A stretch of DNA of 64,000 nt from Gp1-AA133 sp964641665. GTDB lineage: Bacteria; Acidobacteriota; Terriglobia; Terriglobales; Acidobacteriaceae. The notes below the pieces were generated by a model that had not been told where the DNA came from, searched no databases, and saw only the letters and a list, made by a program, of their open reading frames with translations. This document shows, piece after piece, positions 1-9,186 of the stretch. The number at the start of each line of letters is the position of its first letter. Positions within the stretch are counted from its first letter, which is position 1. The position numbers were made by a program, and so were the translations under genes. The stretch spans positions 1 through 64,000 of the forward strand of contig CAZXKO010000114.1 in NCBI GenBank assembly GCA_964641665.1. The letters are read 5' to 3'.

Positions 1-253
1 TATGCGACCCTCTACACCGGAGGCTCCGGCGGCTTTGTTGCCTCCACCGCCGCTCCGATTGCTACCGGGTGGAGCGATCCAGTTCCCGGGCGGGTCTTTC
101 TCCCGCTGTGGACCAGCGCCTTTTCACGGCGCACCAGAACCGTTTGGTCATGAGTGAAATGGGGATGTTGCGCCGTCAGTCGCGGCTCTTCTCGGTGCGT
201 CTATTCCAAACGAGGGTTCGGAAGCGAAAGGGGTGCGCTACCGCCGTAAGATG
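1..253. other. Left edge, no gene recognised
   Basis: A forward frame is open from the window edge to a TGA at 151-153 and could be the last 50 codons of a gene that starts outside. Its translation has a Gly/Ala/Ser-rich stretch and an Arg-rich end and resembles no family I know. The rest of the stretch shows nothing recognisable. Confidence 0.2.
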
Positions 254-605
254 TTATTTACCCGCTCGCGCAGATTCCGGTTTCTGAGCGACTACCCGCT
301 CCCACTCACGAGCTTCTGAGAAACCCACCTGGCTCTCCAGCCGCATACGCCCGGAAGTCATAATCCAGTTCTGCAGAACTCCTAGGCTTCGGTCTGCAAA
401 CATTCCATTGACCAAGCCCCAGGCCACGAGAAACTGGGAATGTGTAGTCTTTTTCCGCCAGAAATGGCGCAACAAGCCCAAGTTCCTCGTCAACATCAAA
501 GGCTATTATTTGAATGTCCGACCGTTGTTTCGGTTGCTCATAGAGCTTTTCGAGGTGCGGCAATTCATCCCGGCAGAACCCGCAACTCTTCCCAGCGACC
601 AACAA
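254..605 (-). pseudogene. Frameshifted TlpA/thioredoxin-like remnant
   Basis: The first frame (605 down to about 420) reads LLVAGKSCGFCRDELPHLEK and continues as a thioredoxin-like domain; CGFC is a redox CxxC motif. Around 405-425 the homology moves to another frame, ending at 254, which carries ADRSLGVLQNW and a C-terminal ESQVGF..EWERVV block like the end of TlpA domains. No single frame spans both halves. The N-terminal strand and any signal peptide are missing, and the only start is a TTG. The first frame is in phase with the preceding tolC-like gene and separated from its TAG stop by four codons. I read it as a decayed or sequencing-frameshifted thiol-disulfide protein; the CxxC half is the more secure part. 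Confidence 0.55.
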
Positions 606-617
606 CCGATAGTCGGT

Positions 618-2261
618 CTACTGCGAGAGCTCCGCAACCTGGACATGGTAAGGCTGCAGCAGGCCCCCGGTGGCGTGATCAACCGCCGCGACGGCGATCT
701 GATACGTGATCTGGGCCTGCAATAGGTTTGACTCGGCCTGTGCCAGTCTGGTCTGTGCATCAAGGACAAAAAAGATGGTCTGGGCGCCGAGTTCGTACTT
801 CCGCTGTTCGGCGGTCAGCGTCTTCTGCGCGAGATCGAGCGCCGTCTTACCTGCTGCCAGCGTGAGTTTAGCCAGCTCGAGCTGGTGAATGCTATTGGTA
901 ACGTCGAGCATTACCTGCTCCTGAACCTGCTGCGCCGAATACATATCGCGATGACGTGAGACCAGCGCACTCCCTAAGTCCGCTTGGGCGGCTCGATTCT
1001 TGATCGGCAAGTTCAAAGCGAGTGTCGCTCCATAGCCTGGGAACCCGAAACCAAAGAGTTGGTTGAACGACGAGCCCAGGCCTCCTCGGGAGACCAACTG
1101 TCCCGTGGTAAGGCTGAACTCGTTGCCGCCCAAGCCGCTACTCTGGTAAAAGCCGCTCAGAGACAGATCGGGTTTGAGATGATTGCGGGCTAGACGAACA
1201 CTGGTGTCGTCATTCTCCAGCGCGTAGCGCGCTGCCAGAAACTCCGGACGCTGCGCCTCTGCCTGTTGCAACGCGGTCGCGGCGTCAATGCTTTTTAGTT
1301 CGCCTTCAGGATCCGGTTTCTCGGTCAGTTCCAGATCAAGCGCGCGGAAATACGGGTCCTGGTCGGCTCCAATCGTCAAGCGCAAAGCATCCTCCGTCCG
1401 CTTCAACGCGTATTCACCCTGGATCATCTGCACCCGGCGAGACGCGACTTCGGACTCCGAACGGTAGATGTCGAGTGGCGGCAGAGCCCCTAGTTCCAAA
1501 GCACGCTTGTCGTGCTGGTAGCTCGCGTCCGCAGCTTCGAGGGATTTACGTTCCACTTCCAGATCGCCACGCGACTGGACCACCGCCCAATACTGCGTCA
1601 CTGCCTGCAGGACGGCATCGCTCACCTGGGCCTCGAAGTTGGCCAGCGACTGCTGGACCACCCGGCGTGCAATGACCAAAGGGGCGCGGTTCGCAAACCG
1701 CCAGCCGTTGCGGAGCAGCGGCTGCGTAAACTGCAGTCGCAGGTTGGAACTGAAATAGGGGTTGAAAAAGTAGAACGCACTGTTGGTGGAATTCTTCGTG
1801 CTGGCGAGACCCACCACTAGGTTCGTGCCGGTCTGGAAGCTTTGGCTGTAGTTTATTTGTGCCGACTGGGTCAATGAGTTCAGCGTACCGCTGCCTGAAG
1901 TTCCCACCCCTTGAAGTTGGTTTGTTCCGGCATACGAATAGCGGCTTACGTCAACGACGGTTTGCAGTTGCGGATCGAAGGGCTGATAGGTGCGGAGCAG
2001 GGCGAATTTGTCAGTCTCTACCTGGGATTCTTGCACCCGCACGATGCTGTTGTTTTCGAGCGTCAGGACGACCGCATCGCGCAAGCTGAGACGCAACTTG
2101 CCGTCGGCTACATAGTCACGCAGACGTTGCGGGCCGGGAAGCTTGTCGGATGCAACCTGCGGAGTCAACAGTCCCCGGTAGTTTTCGCGCTTCTGCGCCC
2201 TTCCCGGAACAATCGAGAGCAGCAAGAAAAGGCAGCAGGTCACGACGTAACAGAGGTTCAT
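618..2261 (-). CDS. TolC-family outer membrane efflux protein
   Basis: Forms the outer-membrane/periplasmic channel of a tripartite exporter. A signal peptide (hydrophobic CYVVTCCLFLLLSIVPG, then AQ) is followed by two OEP repeats rich in coiled-coil helices: residues about 190-300 with RSESEVASRR, and about 440-530 with QRKYELGAQTIFFVLDAQT, the usual TolC duplication. Length about 547 aa, slightly long for the family. An ATG also exists at 2267, but the GGAGG lies 7 nt before the ATG at 2261, so I prefer that start. Last intact gene of the leftward operon, after the permease at 2325. A thioredoxin remnant follows in the same frame after the TAG stop. Confidence 0.9.
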   Translation of the reverse strand: MNLCYVVTCCLFLLLSIVPGRAQKRENYRGLLTPQVASDKLPGPQRLRDYVADGKLRLSLRDAVVLTLENNSIVRVQESQVETDKFALLRTYQPFDPQLQTVVDVSRYSYAGTNQLQGVGTSGSGTLNSLTQSAQINYSQSFQTGTNLVVGLASTKNSTNSAFYFFNPYFSSNLRLQFTQPLLRNGWRFANRAPLVIARRVVQQSLANFEAQVSDAVLQAVTQYWAVVQSRGDLEVERKSLEAADASYQHDKRALELGALPPLDIYRSESEVASRRVQMIQGEYALKRTEDALRLTIGADQDPYFRALDLELTEKPDPEGELKSIDAATALQQAEAQRPEFLAARYALENDDTSVRLARNHLKPDLSLSGFYQSSGLGGNEFSLTTGQLVSRGGLGSSFNQLFGFGFPGYGATLALNLPIKNRAAQADLGSALVSRHRDMYSAQQVQEQVMLDVTNSIHQLELAKLTLAAGKTALDLAQKTLTAEQRKYELGAQTIFFVLDAQTRLAQAESNLLQAQITYQIAVAAVDHATGGLLQPYHVQVAELSQ

Positions 2262-2324
2262 CCCCATTCCTCCAGAGTGAGTTGGGCGATGCGAGGGTCC
2301 ACCGGCTCTGTGGCAGAGTGCGGT

Positions 2325-3617
2325 TCACTCGTAACGAATAGCCTCGACCGGATCCAGACGCGCCGCCTTAACCGCCGGATAAATGCCGAAGACCAGCCCT
2401 ACTGTGATCGACACAAGAAATGCCAGGAGGATGGAAGTCGCGGTCACAATCGTGGACCACCCCGCCAGCCACGCGATCAGGCGAGACATCACGAAGCCGA
2501 ACACAATTCCGAAGCTTCCTCCTACAAACGAAATCATGACCGCTTCCACCACGAATTGGCGTACCACATCAGACTGACGTGCGCCCACCGCCCGCCGCAA
2601 CCCGATCTCTCGCGTCCGTTCCAGGATGCTGGCCAGCATGATGTTCATGATCCCGATGCCGCCCACCAGCAACGAAATAGACGCGATCGCGACCATTACA
2701 GCATTAAATAACCGCTCCGTGCGCTTCTGTTCGGCAAGCAATTCCGCCGGCACAATCACGCTGTAGTCGGCTGCGCCGTGGTGCGAAGAACCCAGCACCG
2801 CGCGGACCACCTGCGCCGCCACCGACATGTCCGTCTTTTCGTGCAGGTTCAGGTAGATTCCATCGATGTCGTCTCTAAGATCACTGTAAGTGTTCTCCAG
2901 GCGAAGGACCACCGCGTTCAGGGGAGCATAGATGACGTTGTTGAGGTCTTGTGAAGGGAGGCCCGCGCTATCGGTCTGCGCGCTAAGTTGAGGTCGCGCA
3001 ACTCCGATGACGCGAAACCATTGCTCATCGACCTTCACGTACTGGTCGATCGGATCCGCCACTCCAAACAGGTTCGACCGTGCTCCAGCACCCAAAACGC
3101 AGACGGGGTCCGCGCGCAGTTCCTCACTAGGGTCAAAGAAGCGCCCTTCCAGGAGGCGCAGGCCCGCAATCTCCTTATAAATCGGTTTGACACCGTAAAC
3201 CGATGGCACATCCTGCTGCGATTTCGGAATGGTCTTGGTAGGAGTGAATCGTTTGCGTGGTGTGGAAGCAACGATGCCGTCAACGTCATCCGCGATCACA
3301 CGGTAATCCTGCAGCGTGAGACCCGGCGAAATTCTGCGGATCTTCTGATGGGCCTGCCACTCGGTCGTTTCCTTTGCTTCCACGATCAGGTTCCGCACGC
3401 CCATCTGCTCGATGAAGGCCATTACCTTCTGACGGGCTCCCGCGCCGATGGAGAGCATGGACACCACTGCGGCAACTCCGAAGATCATTCCCAGCATGGT
3501 CAGTAAGGAGCGCAACCGATGTACCAGCAGGTTCTGTAACCCCAACTGGAGGTCCGGGATCCATTGCTGCACGCCGTAGACTCTTCGTCGATCGTCAGCC
3601 GATTCCACCGCGGCCAT
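2325..3617 (-). CDS. MacB-like ABC transporter permease
   Basis: Inner-membrane permease of the MacB/FtsX type. An N-terminal TM helix after LLVHRLRSLLTMLGMIFGVA is followed by a MacB_PCD periplasmic domain (about residues 50-280) and a C-terminal FtsX domain with three TM helices (about 300-425) ending DPVEAIRYE. There is no nucleotide-binding domain: at 430 aa it matches the permease half of MacB only. Its ATG overlaps the TAA of the upstream adaptor gene by one base (TAATG), implying translational coupling. No ABC ATPase is encoded anywhere in this operon, so the energising subunit must come from elsewhere or be absent. The substrate is unknown; macrolide, peptide or lipoprotein-like export would fit the family. 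Confidence 0.9.
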   Translation of the reverse strand: MAAVESADDRRRVYGVQQWIPDLQLGLQNLLVHRLRSLLTMLGMIFGVAAVVSMLSIGAGARQKVMAFIEQMGVRNLIVEAKETTEWQAHQKIRRISPGLTLQDYRVIADDVDGIVASTPRKRFTPTKTIPKSQQDVPSVYGVKPIYKEIAGLRLLEGRFFDPSEELRADPVCVLGAGARSNLFGVADPIDQYVKVDEQWFRVIGVARPQLSAQTDSAGLPSQDLNNVIYAPLNAVVLRLENTYSDLRDDIDGIYLNLHEKTDMSVAAQVVRAVLGSSHHGAADYSVIVPAELLAEQKRTERLFNAVMVAIASISLLVGGIGIMNIMLASILERTREIGLRRAVGARQSDVVRQFVVEAVMISFVGGSFGIVFGFVMSRLIAWLAGWSTIVTATSILLAFLVSITVGLVFGIYPAVKAARLDPVEAIRYE

Positions 3618-4906
3618 TAGTGTGTTATCTCCGGTGTCGCGTTCGAGCCGGCTCTAGGCGCGGTTGGGTCCAGCAGAGCAACCCTGTCGTCCACGGTCAA
3701 CCCTTCAATGGCGGCACGGCTTTCATTTTCACACACGATCTTAACTTCGCGTTGTTCGAAGCCTCTGCCACTCTTCACATAGACAAGCCGCTTTCCATCC
3801 TTCATGAACAAAGCCTGCCGCGGGACATAGAACACGTTCTTCTTCTTGTCGCCAAGCACGACGATTTGGGCGGTAAGGCCAGGACGTAAACGCGGGTCTT
3901 CGTTCAAGAGCTGGACGGTAATGTCAAACTTCCCCCCAACATTCGCTTCCCAGAACTGTCGCGTGGACATGCCGCCCACCGCTTTTACGGTCCCGCTGAA
4001 AATCTGGCCCGGGAGCGCATCGAAATCCACCTCGGCCGCTTGGCCCAGATGAACATTGCTGCGTTCTTCCTCACCGATCTTGGAAGTCAACTCCATTTGA
4101 CCCGCATCGATGACCTGCGCAATGGCGCTTCCCGGCTGCACCTGGTCCCCTGCCCGATAGTCGGGGATCGACATCCCTTGCCACATCATCCCTCCCAATG
4201 TCCCGGTGTTCCTTTCAATAGAAACCAGGCCGTCCATGGGCGCAGCGACCAGCATCTTCTCGATGTTTTGTTGCGCCTGGTCCATTGCCAGCTTCGCTTT
4301 GTTCTTCTTCTCCTGCGCCAGCTGGATAGTGGCCTTGCCGGAGGCGGTATGCGATTCGATGTCTTTCTGGAGCTTTGCCAGTGAACTCTTTGCCTGTTCC
4401 AGAGCGAGCTGGTTCTTCTTGGCGTCAATCACGCTGACCAGTTCATTCTTCTGTGCCTCTAACTCGGCCCGCCTCAGGGCAAAGTGGGCCTTTAGCAGCG
4501 CCACCTTGTCCTGTGCCGCCTCAACCGCTGCATCGGCCATCGCTTTTGCGATTTCCTGGTCGGCTTGCAGCAGCTCGGAACGGCTCTGTTCAAGTTTGTA
4601 GCGCTGTTCGGCGGGGTCAAACTCAAAGACAATCTCGCCTTTCTTGACTGTGGCCCCCCCGTGCAGCAGCCGCGTGATCTGCAAGGCGCCACCCCCAACC
4701 GGAGGCGCAGTCAGGACCATGGAGTGGTTGGCTCGCAGCTCGCCCGTGGCATAGACTTTCAGGTCCAGATCCCCACGCTGGACCGGTGCGATTGGGACTT
4801 CGTCATCCCCAGCTCTAAGGGTCCGCCTTGTGGTCGCAAGGACGCCGGCCACGGCAATGAAGACGATCGCAACCACTCCCCACACGATGACACGCCGCCC
4901 CTTCAT
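3617..4906 (-). CDS. HlyD/MacA-type periplasmic adaptor (third in operon)
   Basis: Membrane fusion protein linking an inner-membrane permease to a TolC channel. An N-terminal TM anchor (VIVWGVVAIVFIAVAGVLA) is followed by a lipoyl half-motif (VYATGELRANHSMVLTAPP), a long Ala/Lys/Gln-rich coiled-coil hairpin (about residues 95-215), the second lipoyl half (VAAPMDGLVS) and beta-barrel/membrane-proximal domains with RPGLTAQIVV. I chose ATG 4906 (MKGRR...), just after the upstream TGA at 4917; a longer frame to 4957 would overlap the previous gene by 41 nt. Its stop overlaps the permease start. Confidence 0.88.
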   Translation of the reverse strand: MKGRRVIVWGVVAIVFIAVAGVLATTRRTLRAGDDEVPIAPVQRGDLDLKVYATGELRANHSMVLTAPPVGGGALQITRLLHGGATVKKGEIVFEFDPAEQRYKLEQSRSELLQADQEIAKAMADAAVEAAQDKVALLKAHFALRRAELEAQKNELVSVIDAKKNQLALEQAKSSLAKLQKDIESHTASGKATIQLAQEKKNKAKLAMDQAQQNIEKMLVAAPMDGLVSIERNTGTLGGMMWQGMSIPDYRAGDQVQPGSAIAQVIDAGQMELTSKIGEEERSNVHLGQAAEVDFDALPGQIFSGTVKAVGGMSTRQFWEANVGGKFDITVQLLNEDPRLRPGLTAQIVVLGDKKKNVFYVPRQALFMKDGKRLVYVKSGRGFEQREVKIVCENESRAAIEGLTVDDRVALLDPTAPRAGSNATPEITH

Positions 4907-4916
4907 CTGCCCTGCA

Positions 4917-6161
4917 TCACTCCTTTGCTGTCGGATCAGTGAGAGCCACACGGTCATCCTCGCTCAAGCCTTTCACCACGAGGATCCGATCGCCACTCCT
5001 CCGCCCAACCTCAATCACGCGTTCCTGAAACCTCGATCCCTCCCACACGTAAGCCACGGTCTCGCCGGATTTCTGAAAGGACGCTTGTACCGGGATGGTA
5101 AGCGCATTGGGGATCTTGTTTACAATCACCGTCAATTGCGCCGACATGCCCGGCTTTAGCCGCGCGTCGGTCTGGTCCAGCGCAATACCAAGATCAAAAT
5201 TGCGGGGAAACGGCCATCCGCCGGAGAAGTCGGAAGTGGCAATAGTACTGATCTGTGCTATTTTCCCACTGAACTCGCGGTCAGCGATCGCGTCCATATG
5301 CACCGCGACCTTTTGCTGGCCGGCCAGCCGGCCCCGTTCAGTCTCTTCCACTCGCGCAGAAATCTGGAGGGTAGAAACATCGGGCAATTCCGCAATCGGT
5401 GCACCGGGCCAGGCTCTATCCCCGGGCTTAAAAGGCGACTCTCCCTGGGGGTGCCAGACGGATACGAGACCGATCATTCCGGCTAAAGGCGCTAGCAGCG
5501 TCATTTTGGTCAGCGCGCGTTCTGCGCGTTGCACGTCATAGGCTGCTTTCGCCTTGGCCAGCTCCTTGCTCTGTATGGTCGCCTGGCTTTGCGTTCGGTC
5601 CGATTTCAACTTCTCTTCCAACTCGCGTACCTTCTGCTCCGCATCCGCCAACTTCAATTTTGCCTCGGCGCCTTCGAGCTTTGAGACCACCTCCTGCTTG
5701 CTGCTGTCGAGTTTCGCCCCTTCTACGTCGTAGCGGGCTTTCATTACCGCGGTCAGATCCTCTTCCTCAGTCAGGCGCGCCTGTGCGCTCGCCTGGTCGA
5801 TCTCGGCCTGCGCGGTCTTCAGTGCGGACTTGTACTGCGCAAGGTCTTGCTCGGTCCTTGTCTTGTCAAACTCGACGACAACATCACCCCGCTTTACCGC
5901 AGTGCCATCGGCCACGATCTTGAGGATCTGGAAGTCACCGGCCTCGGCAGGGGATACGATGGTCACCGACTTCAGGGCCTTTACCTCGCCACGAAATTGA
6001 ACAGAATCGATGAAGTCTCCGCGCTTCACGAAGAGAGTTGGAACCGAAGGAGATCGGTCGGCATAGCGAACCGCCCCAAAAAGAACACCACTCGCCACTA
6101 CGACAGGCACAATGAAGCGCGCCTTCCGCTCCATCCATAACTGGAGAAGACGTTCAATCAT
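4917..6161 (-). CDS. HlyD/MacA-type periplasmic adaptor (second in operon)
   Basis: Second adaptor of the efflux operon, 414 aa. N-terminal signal anchor (FIVPVVVASGVLFGAVRYA), lipoyl half around FRGEVKALKSVTIVSPAEAG, a coiled coil rich in K/E/Q/A (about residues 100-215), second lipoyl half LLAPLAGMIGL, and a C-terminal RLKPGMSAQLTVIV barrel motif. Its ATG overlaps the stop of the first adaptor (ATGA at 6158-6161). Related to, but clearly different from, its two neighbours, so these are not recent duplicates. Confidence 0.88.
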   Translation of the reverse strand: MIERLLQLWMERKARFIVPVVVASGVLFGAVRYADRSPSVPTLFVKRGDFIDSVQFRGEVKALKSVTIVSPAEAGDFQILKIVADGTAVKRGDVVVEFDKTRTEQDLAQYKSALKTAQAEIDQASAQARLTEEEDLTAVMKARYDVEGAKLDSSKQEVVSKLEGAEAKLKLADAEQKVRELEEKLKSDRTQSQATIQSKELAKAKAAYDVQRAERALTKMTLLAPLAGMIGLVSVWHPQGESPFKPGDRAWPGAPIAELPDVSTLQISARVEETERGRLAGQQKVAVHMDAIADREFSGKIAQISTIATSDFSGGWPFPRNFDLGIALDQTDARLKPGMSAQLTVIVNKIPNALTIPVQASFQKSGETVAYVWEGSRFQERVIEVGRRSGDRILVVKGLSEDDRVALTDPTAKE

Positions 6162-7339
6162 CGCGGCCCCTGCGCGGTGATGCTTTGATCTGTACGGTCC
6201 ACGTCAACCGCGGCGGAAAGGTCGGGCATCAATCCAGGGTTCTGGCCCGTGATTGAGAACACAACTGTGAAGGTACGGAGTCGGGAAGAAAAGTCTCCCC
6301 CTCTGCCGATGGGCGCCATCTCTTCTAGCTTGCCCGGAAACACCAACTCCGGATATGCATCCAGGTGTATGTGGGCGGACTGTCCCACGTGCAAGCTCAA
6401 GAAATCCTCTTGGTTCGCAAGAACGCGTACCTCCATCATGGAGGGGTCGACGACCTGCATGAAAGGAATGCCGGGCCTGAGTTGGTCCCCCTCCTGCACT
6501 TCTCCCATCTTTCCCTCCTTCCAAATCGTGTTCAGGACGACGACGCCGTCGAGGGGAGCCCGGATCTGCATCAGGTCGGCATCGGCTCGGGCGTGCAACA
6601 TGATTTGTTGGGTACGGTCCCGCTGGATCTCGAGGATATGGATGGCTGCCTGCGCCGCCTTACGCTTCAGGGCAAATGTTTCACGGAGTTGCGCCAACGT
6701 GGCCTGCGCCTCTTCGAGGTCCTCCTGGGCTTTTTCGGCGTCGATGCGCGACACAATTTCGGTCTTCTGCATCTCGAGTTGCGCTTTACTCAGGCTGTCT
6801 TCCGCTTCCTTGATCTCGGTCTCATCCTTGGCGCGGGCAGCGTCCTCTTTCGCCTGTTCCCCCACCACTTGGCTGACCAATTTGTCGCGCTCGGCTTGCT
6901 TGTCGATGGAATCTCGTATCTGCACCTGGCGGTCGAATTCTGCAAGCAAGTCTCCCCGCTTCACCTTTGTCCCAGCGGCAGTCAACCTTGTAACGGTGAG
7001 CGTGGCTACAAACTGGCCGGCCAGCACCGGCGCGAGGATCGCGCGCATCCGAACCGCCTCGGTGATGCCTTTGAGACGCAGGGTTCGGCTGGAATTGAGA
7101 TCCGTCGTTGCGGCCTGGCTGGGTCTTCCTCTGGACGCCGTCTTCGAGCGAAGAACAGCGAATGGCAAAGTACCAAGAGCCAGGGCCACGGCCACTGTAA
7201 TCGCGATTGTGCGAGTCGATCGCTTCGACGGCTCATCCGGCGGGGGACTCGCCGTTGGCCCACCTTCCTGCTTCGAAGAAAGGGAGCGCTCGGGACTTCC
7301 TTCAGCAGTAGAAAGGTGCATGCGTACTACGTTGCTCAC
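6158..7339 (-). CDS. HlyD/MacA-type periplasmic adaptor (first in operon)
   Basis: First gene of the five-gene efflux operon, 393 aa. It begins with about 45 polar cytoplasmic residues, then a TM helix (TIAITVAVALALGTLPFAVL), a lipoyl half (LTRLTAAGTKVKRGDLLAEF), a strongly charged coiled coil (about residues 135-245, many E/K/A/Q), the second half (IRAPLDGVVVLNTIW) and barrel domains. The long cytoplasmic tail before the anchor is unusual for MacA-like adaptors. About 500 bp of non-coding DNA precede it and should hold the operon promoter. Confidence 0.87.
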   Translation of the reverse strand: MSNVVRMHLSTAEGSPERSLSSKQEGGPTASPPPDEPSKRSTRTIAITVAVALALGTLPFAVLRSKTASRGRPSQAATTDLNSSRTLRLKGITEAVRMRAILAPVLAGQFVATLTVTRLTAAGTKVKRGDLLAEFDRQVQIRDSIDKQAERDKLVSQVVGEQAKEDAARAKDETEIKEAEDSLSKAQLEMQKTEIVSRIDAEKAQEDLEEAQATLAQLRETFALKRKAAQAAIHILEIQRDRTQQIMLHARADADLMQIRAPLDGVVVLNTIWKEGKMGEVQEGDQLRPGIPFMQVVDPSMMEVRVLANQEDFLSLHVGQSAHIHLDAYPELVFPGKLEEMAPIGRGGDFSSRLRTFTVVFSITGQNPGLMPDLSAAVDVDRTDQSITAQGPR

Positions 7340-7845
7340 AATAAGCGTTTCTACGCGTGTCAGATCTGCTGGGCCGGCTGCAACGACATATTATCCACCA
7401 AGAGGGCGCTTTCGCCGGGGGATCATTACGACTCGATCCGCACCTCCATTTAGATCGCAATTGGCTTGCGCCCTTGCGCTTGGTTTGTGGGACTGCCAAT
7501 CTAGAACGCCCAGCGCCGCTTGAGGTTGCCTGCCCGGCGGAAAAATCAGATCCTCATCCGACCCCTCCCGATGGTACTCGCCTTTCAGCGACCCCTCGCC
7601 TCGGCTAGCGGAGGTGTGGGATGCATACGGTCTATGATATGAATGCGATCCTGAGGCAACTTTGACCGCGGTGCAGGAAGACTCGCTTGACGCTGGCACA
7701 GGCGAAAGTGCCTTTCAGGCGGCCCAGACGGTTCCAGCCAGCTTGGGTATCGGCAAACGCCGGGATTCTGAGCGCAAACGCCTGTGGAACGCCAGTCACT
7801 TCGCGCAGTCCGTCATCCGCCGGGCTCAGCGTCCAATCGTTAAAG
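7340..7845. other. Intergenic region before the efflux operon
   Basis: No convincing gene on either strand; open frames here lack start signals and family resemblance. It lies between the first adaptor gene and the PadR-linked membrane protein gene, both leftward, and presumably contains the efflux promoter. I see no clear copy of the TATATAG inverted repeat found at the padR start. Confidence 0.5.
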
Positions 7846-8517
7846 TCACGCGATCTTGGGTTTCCGCAGATCTGGCGAGGTAGGTGAGAACGCGAGCGCC
7901 GAAATCGCTGCTCCCATCGCCAATCCCGCTGCGGGCATGACCACATCCCACAACAAAGCCCAGAGCAGAGAGACCGCAACTCCGCTGATTGTTCCCGGCA
8001 AGCGGTACTGACTGCCCTGGATCAATTGTACCGGGGTGACTAGGAGACACATGACGCACCAAACGGCAGTGGGCAACGAGACCACGAACATCCCAGCCCA
8101 TCGCCGATGCGATTCATTTCCACCGAGTTCGCGTGACAGAGAGGAAGCACAAAATCCTAGCGCGACACCGATCAGGACGATACTCGCTTCGCGCCACAGG
8201 AATGGATGTTCCCAGTAGAAATCCACGAGTAGGGTGCGACAAGCTTCATAGAAGGAAGACAGGATGAGTCCAGGCAGCACGACTGCTCGCAGCCAGGTTC
8301 TCGGTCCGCCTTCGCGCTGCCATCGAAGTCTGCGGACAGTGGGTCCGAGGTTCTTGCCCATCGCTGAAACCAGGGCAAATGCTTGGTCTTCTGACGTGCC
8401 AGTGCGGAGGAGATCCAGATAGATTTCTTCGAGATGACCCGCCAATTCACTCACGATCTCCTGTTCACACGGGTCTTCCTTGCGGCGGGGCCCAACGAGT
8501 TCCCGGAAATTATGCAT
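7846..8517 (-). CDS. PadR-linked multi-pass membrane protein
   Basis: About 223 aa, function unknown. The N-terminal 80 residues are soluble and helical (EQEIVSELAGHLEEIYLDLL and SAMGKNLGPTVRRL), like the HAAS/permease-prefix domain that accompanies PadR regulators. About four hydrophobic segments follow (LRAVVLPGLILSSF; ASIVLIGVALGFCA; WAGMFVVSLPTAVWCVMCLLV; ISGVAVSLLWALLWDVVMPAAGLAMGA). The ATG at 8517 overlaps the end of padR by 8 nt and has GAGG 8 nt upstream; an alternative start at 8532 would overlap by 23 nt. Such two-gene units typically pair a PadR repressor with a membrane-bound partner sensing or regulating an adjacent transporter, here perhaps the efflux operon downstream (inference). 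Confidence 0.7.
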   Translation of the reverse strand: MHNFRELVGPRRKEDPCEQEIVSELAGHLEEIYLDLLRTGTSEDQAFALVSAMGKNLGPTVRRLRWQREGGPRTWLRAVVLPGLILSSFYEACRTLLVDFYWEHPFLWREASIVLIGVALGFCASSLSRELGGNESHRRWAGMFVVSLPTAVWCVMCLLVTPVQLIQGSQYRLPGTISGVAVSLLWALLWDVVMPAAGLAMGAAISALAFSPTSPDLRKPKIA

Positions 8518-8848
8518 TTTGCAGCCTCGCAATGCGGTGTAACGCCCCGAAAAACTGCTGCCAACCCTTGCGGAGTGGAACCAATTGGCGGCGGCCCTTC
8601 TTTGTCAACCGATAATAGCGCCGCTTCCGCCCGGCTGGGGACGTCTCCCAGTAGGTTTGCAGCCAGCCCTTGTGCAGCATCCGGTAAAGCGCGGGATACA
8701 GCGACGCCATTTCAAACCGCAGAACACCGCCTGACATTTCCTCGACTTGTTTTCCAATCTCGTAGCCGTGCATGTCGCGCTGGCTCAGAAGCGTGAGGAT
8801 GATCACTTCCGAGCTGCCCTGCTTCACTTTCGGATCTATCCGATTCAT
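8510..8848 (-). CDS. PadR-family transcriptional regulator
   Basis: A 112-aa winged-helix DNA-binding protein. Typical PadR features in order: SSEVIILTLLSQRDMHGYEIGKQ (helices 1-2), an aromatic/acidic stretch with GGVLRFEMASLYPALYRML (recognition helix), and the wing KGWLQTYWETSPAGRKRRYYRLTKKGRRQL. No ligand-binding C-terminal extension, so it is a PadR-s2 minimal form that dimerises through its last helix. An inverted repeat overlaps its start codon, suggesting autorepression. Cotranscribed with the membrane protein gene at 7846. Confidence 0.92.
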   Translation of the reverse strand: MNRIDPKVKQGSSEVIILTLLSQRDMHGYEIGKQVEEMSGGVLRFEMASLYPALYRMLHKGWLQTYWETSPAGRKRRYYRLTKKGRRQLVPLRKGWQQFFGALHRIARLQNA

Positions 8849-8866
8849 ATATAGACAGCCTATATA
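8848..8866. promoter_or_regulatory. Inverted repeat, probable PadR operator
   Basis: TATATAG-acagc-CTATATA, perfect 7-bp arms with a 5-bp spacer, directly abutting the padR ATG (8846-8848). An AT-rich dyad of this size in otherwise GC-rich DNA next to a PadR gene is a likely autoregulatory operator. Binding itself is inference. Confidence 0.55.
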
Positions 8867-9186
8867 TTATAGCTGCACAATAACACCGTCAAGATAGGAA
8901 GTCTCGGGGACCTGGGTCCAATGGGCTCCCGCGAGTCGTGGGAAGAATGCAATCTCCCAATCGCCCCTTCGCGGATGTCGGCTTCCGCGAAACACTCAGG
9001 AAGATAGTTGACGAAACATCGCGATTTCACTTTGACCGCCCAGCTCTCCCGGCGAAGGTCTGACCGCCCTCTGCAATAGTGGAACGGGCTCGATCTACCG
9101 ACACTGGTGCCCCGCCGCCGGGGTGCCTGCCTGAACCTCTCCCCAGCCCGCTACGCCTTCACCAGGTGCTGTTGTTGTTCAGGAAC
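8867..9186. other. Non-coding gap
   Basis: About 320 bp upstream of padR. It should carry the padR promoter in the leftward direction near its left end. No gene, RNA fold or repeat of the families seen elsewhere in the window was recognised. Confidence 0.4.

Noticed and set aside
6249..7523. Forward frames over the first adaptor gene
   Set aside because: Ser/Arg-rich shadows of the coiled-coil coding strand.
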